From: Halorutilus salinus
Lineage (GTDB): Archaea; Halobacteriota; Halobacteria; Halobacteriales; Halorutilaceae
Reading direction: 5' to 3'
Assembly: GCF_026242195.1 (NCBI RefSeq)
Contig: NZ_RKLV01000014.1
Coordinates: 1-43,105, forward strand
DNA length: 43,105 nt
In this document: one piece after another, positions 1 through 7,579 of the stretch
Position numbering within the stretch: the first letter of the stretch is position 1
Layout: every line of letters starts with the position of its first letter
The notes under the pieces: model-generated
Told to the model about the DNA's origin: nothing
The model's input: only the letters and a program-made list of their open reading frames with translations
Databases searched by the model: none
Made by a program: the position numbers and the translations under genes

Positions 1-9
1 TGTAGCAAG

Positions 10-162
10 TTAAGCGTGTTGACGGGCTTCACCCTCGGGGTCAAGCCCCGAGGCACTCGCCTTTCCCCGCCTGTAGAACTCGTACAGACCGGAGACTACA
101 GCGCCTACGAGTAGGAGCCAAGGGAGTACTTCGATGTCGTACGCCGTCCACGCGATCGCCAT
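10..162 (-). CDS. Small membrane protein, start uncertain
   Basis: A 50-residue frame starts at ATG 162. Its hydrophobic stretch (VLPWLLLVGAVVSGLYEFY, about residues 12-30) is followed by a basic then acidic tail, as in a small membrane protein. The same frame stays open upstream to 222 and adds a second hydrophobic segment (GVSLLLGLVAMAIAW), which suggests the real protein has two helices. However, no ATG, GTG or TTG lies in that upstream part, and the ATG at 228 is followed at once by TAA. It lies just after the stop of the acyl-CoA dehydrogenase on the same strand. Either the short form is used or the 5' end has been damaged. No family recognised. Confidence 0.4.
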   Translation of the reverse strand: MAIAWTAYDIEVLPWLLLVGAVVSGLYEFYRRGKASASGLDPEGEARQHA

Positions 163-228
163 GGCAACGAGTCCGAGTAGGAGCGAGACGCCTTGGTCGT
201 GTCGTGTGATGACACCGTCCCCTTACAT

Positions 229-1509
229 TTAGATACTGTACTCGTCGATTATCCCTTCGGCGGATTCGAGTGCAAGAACGTCGAGGGTTCCGTCCTCTAT
301 GAGCTTTACGCGTGCGTCGCGGAACATCTTCTCGATGGGGTAGTCGCGTGTGATCCCGTTGCCGCCGTGTATCTGTACGGCGTCGTGGGCGACCTCGAAA
401 GCGGTGCGTTTGCAGTAGACCTGTCCGGCGACGGCGTGCCTGTGTGAGGCGTCGAACTCGAAGGATTCGAGCGTGCGATCCCAGACGTGTTCGCAGACGC
501 GGCGTGAGTAGGCGCGCGCCGTCTCGACCTTCTCGAACATGTCGTACAGCTTCTTCTTGACCGTCTGGTGTTCGGCGATGGGCGTGCCGCCCTGTTCGCG
601 TTCGCGTGCGTAGGCGAGAGCCTCCTCGAAGGCGGCGCGTGCGAGACCCGTCGAGACGGCGGCGACGCCGCACGAGGTGACGCAGAGGATCTGATCGAAC
701 GAGACGTATCCCGTGTCGGGATGGAGCGCGTCGGGTCCGAGTACCATGTTACGGTCGGGGATACGTACCTCGTTGAAGGAGACGTCGCCCTGCGGGCAGT
801 CACGCTGTCCCATCTTGTCTATCGCCGTGCCGCGTTCCGCGCCTTCGGCGTCGAGAGGTACGACGGCGAGACCACCGTGGCTACCCTCGGAGGCGTCGAC
901 GTCGACGTGGAGGGCGCAGTGTGTGGCGAGGGGTCCGGCAGAGACCCACGGTGCCTTAGCGCCGTTGATAACGTACCCGTCGCCCTCTTTTCGCGCGGTG
1001 ACCTGCGGCGGCGCGATATCTTCGTTACCCTCCTTGAGGAGGGACTCCGCCTGAAGCGTCTCGGAGCCGTGCGCGGGTTCGGTGACGCCCCAACAGCCCT
1101 GATGATCGAGTTCGCCGCTCAGGAAAGGCTCGACGTACGACTCGCGCAGTTCGTCGTCGAACGAGAGCGTTGCGAACAGAGGCGGCATTATATCGACCGC
1201 GAACCCCATGGCGATACCCGACGAACCCCAGCCTAACTCCTCCATGACGGTGTGGAACTCGCGTCCGCTCATACCGTCGCCGCCGAACTCCTCAGGCAGG
1301 AAGGCGCTACGCGGGACGACCTCGTGCATCGCGTCCATCGCGTCGGCGTAGACACCCTTGTCGTGGTCGAGTTCGCGTACCTCGTCCGGTCGCATACGGT
1401 CGATTTCACGCCCCGCGGGACGGACGACGTCGCGCGCCACCTCGTGGACGGCGTCGCGTAGTTCCGACTCGTACCCCTCGTACGAGGCGTCTATCTCTAA
1501 AGGTCCCAC
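229..1509 (-). CDS. Acyl-CoA dehydrogenase family protein
   Basis: FAD-dependent dehydrogenase that would introduce an alpha,beta double bond into an acyl-CoA. The 426 residues cover the usual N-terminal helical domain, the middle beta domain (GVTEPAHGSE near residue 140) and the C-terminal helical domain (QIHGGNGITRDYP near 385). At the place where family members usually read (Y/G)EGT, with Glu as catalytic base, this protein reads IEDGTLDV, so the base may be Asp or the preceding Glu. The start overlaps the end of the upstream acetoacetate-decarboxylase-like gene by 13 bases, so the two are probably cotranscribed and may act on one branched or unusual acid. Substrate unknown. Family call firm. 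Confidence 0.88.
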   Translation of the reverse strand: MGPLEIDASYEGYESELRDAVHEVARDVVRPAGREIDRMRPDEVRELDHDKGVYADAMDAMHEVVPRSAFLPEEFGGDGMSGREFHTVMEELGWGSSGIAMGFAVDIMPPLFATLSFDDELRESYVEPFLSGELDHQGCWGVTEPAHGSETLQAESLLKEGNEDIAPPQVTARKEGDGYVINGAKAPWVSAGPLATHCALHVDVDASEGSHGGLAVVPLDAEGAERGTAIDKMGQRDCPQGDVSFNEVRIPDRNMVLGPDALHPDTGYVSFDQILCVTSCGVAAVSTGLARAAFEEALAYAREREQGGTPIAEHQTVKKKLYDMFEKVETARAYSRRVCEHVWDRTLESFEFDASHRHAVAGQVYCKRTAFEVAHDAVQIHGGNGITRDYPIEKMFRDARVKLIEDGTLDVLALESAEGIIDEYSI

Positions 1510-2315
1510 TCCTTCTGCACCTCCGTTACACCGAGTTCCATGGAGAACTTCGCGTACGCCCCCATAAGGACGGTATCGGGCTGAAGCTTGTGAACCGGGT
1601 CATGCGCCGAATGCGACTCGTACGTCACCGACGCGGGACCGTTCCACATCTTGCGTCCTTCTTCGTCCTCCTTAAACTCGAAATCCGCGTACCATTCGAC
1701 CAACTGCGTCAGACCGTCGCCGCCCTCGATAGGCGGGAGGTGACGCACGGACAGAAGCGGCGTAGGCGACGGAAGGAGTGCATCGACCATGCTCCCCGTC
1801 GCGCGTTGCTCAGGCGTCGCGGTGAGCGACAGGAGGTTCTTACCCTTCGGGCGTTCCATCGTCGCCTCGTAGACACTTCCCTCGCGGTCGAAGCCTATGT
1901 CGGCGATCTTCTTGGGCGCTCCGGCGAGTTCGCGCCCCGCCGCCATCGCCGAGTCGTTCGTTACGTAGATGTACGGTATGTAGTACGCCATATCGCCGTT
2001 GGTGTCCTCGACCTGAACGAGCGCGATAAACTCGTTGTACTCGCCGACGGTCGAGAACGGGTACCGCGCGACGAGAACGCCGCCCTGCATGGGCTCCGAA
2101 AACGGCTCGACGCCTTCGGGCAGTATACCGCGTACGTCCTCCGACGCACCGTCTTCGAGAGTGAAGAACGCGGCGAGCGCGTCGCAGTCCTCGTACTCTA
2201 TGGCGTACTCCGTACCGGGCGTTGAGGGGGAGAACGACGCGCCGTACAGCGATGAGTCAAACGGAGGCGCGAAGCCTTCCTCGTCTCCTCGTAAGACCAT
2301 GGTAGGTGTTGCCAC
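1497..2315 (-). CDS. Acetoacetate decarboxylase family protein
   Basis: Member of the ADC fold family: 272 residues against about 245 in clostridial acetoacetate decarboxylase. The conserved segment AAGRELAGAPKKIADIGF is present; the paired lysines match the Schiff-base lysine pair of the family. The preceding YIPYIYVTNDSAMAAGRE stretch is also typical. Other members of this fold act as aldolases or dehydratases, so decarboxylation of acetoacetate is not certain. An A/T-rich box on the minus strand near 2343-2352 lies about 30 bases before the ATG and can serve as promoter. It overlaps the acyl-CoA dehydrogenase downstream by 13 bases, and a winged-helix regulator lies 40 bases upstream on the same strand. 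Confidence 0.85.
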   Translation of the reverse strand: MATPTMVLRGDEEGFAPPFDSSLYGASFSPSTPGTEYAIEYEDCDALAAFFTLEDGASEDVRGILPEGVEPFSEPMQGGVLVARYPFSTVGEYNEFIALVQVEDTNGDMAYYIPYIYVTNDSAMAAGRELAGAPKKIADIGFDREGSVYEATMERPKGKNLLSLTATPEQRATGSMVDALLPSPTPLLSVRHLPPIEGGDGLTQLVEWYADFEFKEDEEGRKMWNGPASVTYESHSAHDPVHKLQPDTVLMGAYAKFSMELGVTEVQKEWDL

Positions 2316-2355
2316 GCCGGGGACAAAAGTCTTAGGACTGTTGTTATTATTCTAA

Positions 2356-2631
2356 CTACATCATGCCATTCTCTCTCAGGTACTCGTACACATCCTCTCC
2401 CCTGTCAGTAACCCCATACAGGCGTCCGCGTTTCGTGTCTTCGTCCACGAGGAGTCTGACGAGACCCCGTTCCTCCAGAGAACTCAGGGCTTCGGTGATC
2501 CGTGAGTACTCCTGACCCGTCTCGTTCTTGATTCCCGCGGGTATCGCGTTCCTCTCAGAAAGGACGTTCAGAACCCTGACACGGTGACGGGAGCGAACCA
2601 CGAACGAAGCGTCCTCTTCTATTTTACCCAT
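2356..2631 (-). CDS. Winged-helix DNA-binding protein
   Basis: A 91-residue protein with the composition of an archaeal winged-helix regulator: helices around residues 16-50 (RVRVLNVLSERNAIPAGIKNETGQEYSRITEALSSLEERGLV in sequence order), then a beta wing (LLVDEDTKRGRLYGVTDRG) and a C-terminal helix. This resembles the MarR/ArsR-like one-domain regulators common in haloarchaea. It is divergent from the DNA methyltransferase, with 119 bases between the starts, and is followed on its own strand by the acetoacetate-decarboxylase-like gene. It could control either neighbour. Its codon use (AGA, AGG, CTC mix) is closer to the methyltransferase island than to the backbone, so I favour a role in the restriction-modification island. 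Confidence 0.75.
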   Translation of the reverse strand: MGKIEEDASFVVRSRHRVRVLNVLSERNAIPAGIKNETGQEYSRITEALSSLEERGLVRLLVDEDTKRGRLYGVTDRGEDVYEYLRENGMM

Positions 2632-2750
2632 TACCTCTAACTGGGTTACGTAGAGTTATTGGTTTACCTACGTTTTACCTCAAGATACTTACGTGTTCGT
2701 AGCTTAGAGAAAGGTAGAGAATAAGAGGCTATGACCCGCAACAAGAACCG

Positions 2751-3704
2751 ATGAGCTACGAACTTCACAAGGGGAACGCATTTAACCTTTTAGAGGGGTA
2801 TCCCGAAAATCGGTTCCATGCCGTGGTGACTGATCCGCCGTACGGTGTCGTGGAGTTCGAGACCGCAAACGTGGAGAAGATGCGTGACGGAGAGGGCGGC
2901 GTCTGGAGGATACCGCCGGAGTTAGACGGAAACAAGAGAAAACCTCTACCGAGGTTTACGGTTCTGAGCGAAGACGACAAGGAAAAGCTGAGGAAGTTTT
3001 TTCGTACGTTCGGTGAGTCGGTTGAGCGCGTCCTGCGTCCCGGTGGTCATATCTTCGTCGCTACCACCCAGCTGTTGATGCACGAGGTTTCGCGTCAGTT
3101 GGACGAGGCGGGTCTCGAAAGACGTGACGTTCTGGTGCGCGAAGCCAAGACACTCCGAGGAGGTGACCGACCGAAAGGTGCACACGAGGAGTACAGCATG
3201 GTTTCCTCCATGCCCAGAGTCTACTGGGAGCCTTGGCTTCTCTACCGTAAGCCCCTCAAAGGTCGTCTCCAAGACAGCTTGGAAGAATGGGAAACCGGGG
3301 GACTACGTCGTGAGTCGGAAGCGCGTCCGTTCACCGACCTACTGGGGAACGGAAAGACGCCTAAGGAAGAGACGGAGATAGTCAGAGAGGCACATCCCGA
3401 TGACGGGGACGAAGCGAGAGCGCACCCAAACCTCAAGCCACAGAGACTGATGAGAGAGCTTTGTCATGCTTCTCTGCCTCTCGGCGAAGGAACTATCTTA
3501 GACCCGTTTATCGGTTCAGGCTCGACGGTAGCCGCGGCAGAAGCAGTTGGATACGATGCGGTCGGTATGGAGATAGACGCGACGTTCAGGGAGATGGCAG
3601 AGGAGGCTGTCCCAAGGTTAGCCGAGGTCGAAACCGAGATGGAGAAGCGCGAAGATGTGGGTTCGCCGGGTGAAAAAGAGAGTTCGCTTTCCGACTTTAG
3701 CTAG
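2751..3704 (+). CDS. Beta-class DNA methyltransferase
   Basis: Site-specific amino-methyltransferase (N6-adenine or N4-cytosine) of 317 residues. The catalytic motif DPPYG is at residues 28-32. The SAM-binding motif DPFIGSGST comes late (about residue 250), followed by AVGYDAVGMEID. This motif order (catalytic first, SAM site last) defines the beta class. The middle part (about 90-230) would hold the target recognition region. Base composition is more A/T-rich than the neighbours, with AGA, TTA and ATA codons. It ends tail-to-tail with the putative restriction endonuclease; the two stop codons share the palindrome CTAG at 3701-3704. It is the modification half of a type II-like pair. Recognition sequence cannot be read from the DNA. 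Confidence 0.9.
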   Translation: MSYELHKGNAFNLLEGYPENRFHAVVTDPPYGVVEFETANVEKMRDGEGGVWRIPPELDGNKRKPLPRFTVLSEDDKEKLRKFFRTFGESVERVLRPGGHIFVATTQLLMHEVSRQLDEAGLERRDVLVREAKTLRGGDRPKGAHEEYSMVSSMPRVYWEPWLLYRKPLKGRLQDSLEEWETGGLRRESEARPFTDLLGNGKTPKEETEIVREAHPDDGDEARAHPNLKPQRLMRELCHASLPLGEGTILDPFIGSGSTVAAAEAVGYDAVGMEIDATFREMAEEAVPRLAEVETEMEKREDVGSPGEKESSLSDFS

Positions 3705-4441
3705 TCGAGGTATTCGGGGTTCCTTTCGGCAAACTCGGAGTCAAACGAACCGTGTCTTCTCCTGTACTCTACCAACTCCTCTCCCCGACCCGTGATCGCG
3801 TCGGGGTCTTCGTAGACGGGGTTGCTCCGGAGCTTATGCATGCCCGACACGATTATGTAGGAGGTGATAGTTCGGCGCGAACCTTCCCCGCGCCCCGAAT
3901 GGCTCCAGTCGTCTTCGTCAAGGCTAGCGGCGAGAACCTGCGTGAAACGTATCGGATCCATCTCCTCAGCCTCGTCTTCGGGGCTACCTCTCTCGTACCT
4001 GAAGACGATGAACCAAGCCTCTTCGTTGTTGTGTGCCTGCCATCCTCCGCTACTCTTGCTACACTTCGTCTCTATCCCGTGATCACCGTGATGTATCTCG
4101 TATCCATCGTCGGCGTATTCGTCTCTGTCTACGGGAAGAAGGTCGGGAAATGCGTCAGGCTTCCGGTTCACTACCAATGAGTCGCTGGCGTCTGCCAGCT
4201 CCTCGGTTACGACGTTTCCCACAAAGTCGGAAAGAGCGTTGTTAGCTCTGAGTACCGTCTCGATACGACCGTGGTTCTCGTCCAGAAGAAAACGGTTCAG
4301 GTCGTCGTAGAACCCGTAGAAGCTCCGTACTGCCTCGGCTACCTCTTCGGTTCCAGCCCGTACGGCAGTTCCGCGTCCGGGTTGAACCGGTCTTCGTTGA
4401 ACTCCGGTGGTTGCACGCGTAGAGCGTGAAGACGACCACAT
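3701..4441 (-). CDS. Putative type II restriction endonuclease, 5' end frameshifted
   Basis: The frame encodes 246 residues. The part from about residue 31 onward looks genuine: EEVAEAVRSFYGFYDDLNRF, then PDAFPDLLPVDRDEY and GIETKCSKSSGGWQAHN, which fits a PD-(D/E)xK nuclease core (D..., E-x-K). Pairing with the convergent methyltransferase supports restriction. The first 30 residues of this frame are Ser/Arg/Thr-rich and look out of frame. Another frame, from GTG 4416 to TAG 4339, reads QPPEFNEDRFNPDAELPYGL, an acidic, well-coded start that would join at about 4345 if one base were restored. So the gene probably carries a 1-base deletion, or the assembly does. If real, the nuclease may be inactive while the methylase persists. 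No specific family recognised. Confidence 0.6.
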   Translation of the reverse strand: MWSSSRSTRATTGVQRRPVQPGRGTAVRAGTEEVAEAVRSFYGFYDDLNRFLLDENHGRIETVLRANNALSDFVGNVVTEELADASDSLVVNRKPDAFPDLLPVDRDEYADDGYEIHHGDHGIETKCSKSSGGWQAHNNEEAWFIVFRYERGSPEDEAEEMDPIRFTQVLAASLDEDDWSHSGRGEGSRRTITSYIIVSGMHKLRSNPVYEDPDAITGRGEELVEYRRRHGSFDSEFAERNPEYLD

Positions 4442-4465
4442 AAGTAGACTAATACGGTCTACTTA
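4441..4465. repeat. Inverted repeat upstream of restriction gene
   Basis: Perfect 9-base arms TAAGTAGAC (4441-4449) and GTCTACTTA (4457-4465) with a 7-base spacer. It sits between the 5' end of the putative restriction endonuclease and the 3' end of the DHH gene, both on the minus strand. It could be an operator for the endonuclease gene or a hairpin ending DHH transcription. No run of T follows on the minus strand, so I prefer an operator-like role; this is inference. Confidence 0.5.
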
Positions 4466-4473
4466 CGCGTTAA

Positions 4474-5544
4474 CTACGAGTCTAACAACTCTTCGAAAGC
4501 GTCCAGAACCACACCGCGCGCCTCCTCGCCGTCTGTCGTCCAGTGTCGCGCGTAGTCGAGTACGGTACCGAAGATGTCGGGCTTACATCCCGCCGCCTTC
4601 GGATGTCCGCCGCCGTCGAGTAGGCGCGCGACCTCGTGACAACGTTCGAACCCGTCGGTTCCGCGTAGCGACGTCCCGCCTTCGGGCTTGACGACGACCG
4701 ACGCGTCCGCGCCTTCCTCGCGTAACGCCTCGGCGACCTCGTTCTGCGAACACCGTCCGTACGTGTGCGCGACGGTGACGCCGCCGACATCCTCGAAGGT
4801 CGCGCGTTCGACGGCGAGTTCTACGAGACGGTTCTTCTCCTCGCGTTTCTCCGCGAGGAACTCGGCGTACTCGTCGTCGAGTTCGACACCGTCCTCGACG
4901 GCTTCGACGTACTCGTCGGCGCTCAGGTAGACGCTCAGGTCGGCGAGGTCGTCGGAGCGCGGGTCGTCGCGTATCCAGAGGTCGTGGTCGCGTGTGACGG
5001 CTACGAGTTCGCGTACGGCGTCGTCGAAGACGTGTCCGTGGCTCTCGAACTGTTCGAGCGTTACGTCCGCGGAACAGACCTCGTCGCTTTCGCCCACGAC
5101 AACGTCGACACCCATCGCTTCGACCGTCTCACGTACGTCGTCGTCCCATTCGTGGTGGTCGTACCAGTGTACGGCAGAGGCGCTTTCGACGACCGTCTCG
5201 AACCCTTCGAGGGGTACGTCTGCGTCGGGGCAGAGGTCGACGACGTAGACCGTCGCGCCCTCATCGGTATGCTCGGCGAGACGTTCGAAGGCGTCGCCGA
5301 GATGGTTGGGAGAGCCCGTCGTCCAGCCGAGGTCGTCGAAGACCTCTCTGCCGAGGACGACGGAGGCGAGACCGTCGGCGTCGCCGTCGACGAGCATGAC
5401 CGTCGACTTTCCCACGACATCCTCCTCGAACTCCTCCTCGCGCCGTCTCTCACGGTGTTCCTCGGGTACGAAGAAGCCCTCGCTCGGTAGGAGCGAACGT
5501 TCCTCAACCGTAAGTTCGTCGTCGGCGTAAAGGGACTCGTCCAT
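4474..5544 (-). CDS. DHH/DHHA1 family phosphoesterase
   Basis: Probable nuclease or phosphoesterase of the RecJ/NrnA superfamily, 356 residues. The N-terminal domain has VDGDADGLASVVL, DLCPDAD and the signature WYDHHEW. The C-terminal DHHA1 domain has GGGHPKAAGC. These are the metal-binding and nucleic-acid-binding motifs of the family. The frame extends 79 codons further upstream, but I chose ATG 5544 because that extension is Arg-rich and lies inside the ferredoxin gene, and because this ATG overlaps the ferredoxin stop as ATGA. Cotranscription with ferredoxin is likely. The exact substrate (oligoribonucleotide, cyclic dinucleotide, pAp) is not clear. Confidence 0.85.
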   Translation of the reverse strand: MDESLYADDELTVEERSLLPSEGFFVPEEHRERRREEEFEEDVVGKSTVMLVDGDADGLASVVLGREVFDDLGWTTGSPNHLGDAFERLAEHTDEGATVYVVDLCPDADVPLEGFETVVESASAVHWYDHHEWDDDVRETVEAMGVDVVVGESDEVCSADVTLEQFESHGHVFDDAVRELVAVTRDHDLWIRDDPRSDDLADLSVYLSADEYVEAVEDGVELDDEYAEFLAEKREEKNRLVELAVERATFEDVGGVTVAHTYGRCSQNEVAEALREEGADASVVVKPEGGTSLRGTDGFERCHEVARLLDGGGHPKAAGCKPDIFGTVLDYARHWTTDGEEARGVVLDAFEELLDS

Positions 5545-5861
5545 CAGACGGTTTCCTCCGCGGACACGGCGTCCTCGACCGTCGTCGGGTACGCGTCGCG
5601 TTCGAGCGTGAGATCCGAGACAGGGCGCGCCATACACGTCAGTACGTACTCCTCGGCTTCGTCCGACGAAAGACCACGCGAACCGGGCTGTTCGACCTCG
5701 CCCTCTACGAGACGTGCGACGCATGCGAGACACGTCCCGACACGGCACGAGTACTCGTGTGCGATACCCGCCTCGATACACGCGTTCAGAACGGTCTGGT
5801 TCGCCGAAACCTCGACGGTCTCGTCCGTCCTAACAAAACTCACGGTGTAAGTTTTAGTCAT
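5544..5861 (-). CDS. 2Fe-2S ferredoxin
   Basis: Soluble plant-type [2Fe-2S] electron carrier, 105 residues, the normal size. Cluster ligands are visible as C-x4-C-x2-C in YSCRVGTCLACVA (about residues 38-46) and a fourth cysteine in YVLTCMARP (about 74). It lacks the long N-terminal acidic insertion of the main halophilic ferredoxin, so it is a minor, probably specialised one. It lies 22 bases after the cofG stop on the same strand and overlaps the DHH gene. Supplying electrons to the radical-SAM enzyme CofG is possible from position, but unproven. Confidence 0.9.
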   Translation of the reverse strand: MTKTYTVSFVRTDETVEVSANQTVLNACIEAGIAHEYSCRVGTCLACVARLVEGEVEQPGSRGLSSDEAEEYVLTCMARPVSDLTLERDAYPTTVEDAVSAEETV

Positions 5862-5883
5862 ACGGAACCGATGTCTGCTTCGG

Positions 5884-6927
5884 TCAAAACTCTTTCCGTG
5901 CTTTGTCTACGACCTCTTCGACACGTGTCGATAGCCAGCCGTCGTTGACGTGGTGAGGATAGACGGGTAGACGTTCTTCGAGCTCCGACCCCGCCTCGTC
6001 GGCGACCGCACGCAGGCGCTCGACCGCAGGCCAGTCGTAATCAGGGTTGATATGGTCGTCTGTCAGGGGTGAGACGCCGCCGAGGTCTCCCGCACCCGCG
6101 CGTACGAGCGACGGTAGGTCGTCGGTCAGGTTGGGCGGTACCTGTACCTCCACGTCGTCGGGGAGCGCAGAACGCGCCATTGCGACGGTTTCGCGTACCG
6201 TCCCCGTCGACGGGCGCGCGAACCCCGAACGTTCGTTGGGAACGACGTTCTGTACTATAACTTCCTGTACGTGCCCGTACTCGCGGTGGAGTTCACGTAT
6301 CGCCAGAAGGGACTCCGCACGGTCGCGGCGCGTCTCGCCGATCCCGACGAGTATACCCGTCGTGTACGGTACGCCCTCGCGTCCCGCGTCGGCTATCGCG
6401 CGCAGACGGCGTTCGGGCTTCTTCGTCGCGTAGCCCTCATGCGCCTTGACCTCCGCAGTCGTTTCGAGCATAAGACCCATTGAGGCGTTTACGTCGCCGA
6501 GGCGTCCGAGTTCGTCACGCGTCATAACGCCAGCGTTCGTGTGTGGCAGAAGACCGTGGTCGAGTGCTTCAAGACAGCAGTCGTACAGGTAGTCAAGAGC
6601 GTCGTCGTACCCCATACTGTCGAGTTCGTCGCGTACCGCAGGATACGTCTCTGCGCGCGTGCCGAAGGAGAACAGCGCCTCGGTGCATCCGGCGCGCGCA
6701 CCGCGTTCGACCGTCTCGCGCACCTCGTCGGGCGTCATGAGCGACGCCTCGCCACGTTCGTCGTAGAAGGCGCAGTAGTCGCACGAGTTGACGCAAGCGG
6801 TCGACAGGGGCAGGAAGACGTTACGCGCAAAGGTTACCTCGTCAGGGGCGCGTGTCTCATCGGGCGTGACGCTCAGGATCGCGTCGACCTCGTCGGGGTC
6901 GGCGTATTCGGCGCGGCGCTCAGCCAT
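5884..6927 (-). CDS. cofG: FO synthase subunit 1 (7,8-didemethyl-8-hydroxy-5-deazariboflavin synthase)
   Basis: Radical SAM enzyme that works with CofH to make the deazaflavin chromophore (FO) of coenzyme F420. The [4Fe-4S]-binding motif C-x3-C-x2-C is visible as CVNSCDYCAFY (about residues 45-52). Length (347) is right for CofG. Downstream motifs such as NAGVMTRDELGRL and VIVQNVVPN are typical. ATG 6927 gives a normal N-terminus. cofC lies about 650 bases away on the same strand, with ubiX between them on the other strand, so this is part of an F420 cluster. cofH is not in the window. Confidence 0.95.
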   Translation of the reverse strand: MAERRAEYADPDEVDAILSVTPDETRAPDEVTFARNVFLPLSTACVNSCDYCAFYDERGEASLMTPDEVRETVERGARAGCTEALFSFGTRAETYPAVRDELDSMGYDDALDYLYDCCLEALDHGLLPHTNAGVMTRDELGRLGDVNASMGLMLETTAEVKAHEGYATKKPERRLRAIADAGREGVPYTTGILVGIGETRRDRAESLLAIRELHREYGHVQEVIVQNVVPNERSGFARPSTGTVRETVAMARSALPDDVEVQVPPNLTDDLPSLVRAGAGDLGGVSPLTDDHINPDYDWPAVERLRAVADEAGSELEERLPVYPHHVNDGWLSTRVEEVVDKARKEF

Positions 6928-6985
6928 CGTCTACGGTTCGTGACCCGAACGGAAGTCTTTAGCGGTCGGCGCGCCTCTTTCGTCC

Positions 6986-7540
6986 ATGAAAATCGTCGTC
7001 GGAATCACGGGCGCGAGCGGCGTTCAGTACGGCGTCGCCGCATTACGGCTTCTTGTGGATACGGACGTCGAGTCGCACGTGATCGTTACGGGAGGCGCGC
7101 GCCGCGTACTCGACGCCGAGACGGATCTGACACCCGCGGAGGTGGAGGGGTTCGCCGACGTCGCACACTCACCGACGAACGTCGGCGCGTCGGTAGCGTC
7201 GGGTTCGTTCGACTTCGACGGCATGCTCGTCTGCCCTTGCTCTATGAAGACGCTCGGATACGTCGCAAACGGGATCGCCGAGGGTCTCGTGCCACGTGTC
7301 GCCGACGTCTGTCTGAAGGAGGAACGCCGTCTCGTTCTCGTGCCGCGCGAGTCGCCCATGGCGCGGACGCATCTCGAAAACGCGCTGGAGGCGCGTAAGG
7401 CGGGCGCTGTCGTCGCCCCCGCTTCGCCCGGCTTCTACACGCGCCCCGAAACGGTCGACGAGGTCGTCGAGGTGTTCGCGGCAAAGCTACTCGACGGCTT
7501 CGGCGTCGAAACAGACGCGATGGAACGTTGGACGGGTTAA
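6986..7540 (+). CDS. ubiX: Flavin prenyltransferase UbiX
   Basis: Transfers a dimethylallyl group to FMN to make prenyl-FMN, the cofactor of UbiD-type decarboxylases. The 184 residues start with the FMN-binding GITGASGVQYG and contain MLVCPCSMKTLGYVANGIAEGL and RRLVLVPRESPM, all typical for UbiX. It is divergent from cofG (58 bases between starts) and convergent with cofC. No ubiD is in the window. In archaea this enzyme serves quinone synthesis or other UbiD reactions. Confidence 0.94.
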   Translation: MKIVVGITGASGVQYGVAALRLLVDTDVESHVIVTGGARRVLDAETDLTPAEVEGFADVAHSPTNVGASVASGSFDFDGMLVCPCSMKTLGYVANGIAEGLVPRVADVCLKEERRLVLVPRESPMARTHLENALEARKAGAVVAPASPGFYTRPETVDEVVEVFAAKLLDGFGVETDAMERWTG

Positions 7541-7579
7541 CCTCGTAGGCTCGCGCTCCACCTTTCTTTTTCAGCTTGG

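Noticed and set aside
2632..2750. Shared operator between the HTH gene and the methyltransferase
   Set aside because: Words such as TACGTAG and ACCTACG recur, but I could not form a convincing symmetric repeat, so no site is annotated.
4765..5490. Plus-strand frame of 241 codons
   Set aside because: Antisense shadow of the DHH phosphoesterase, whose motifs are clear on the minus strand.
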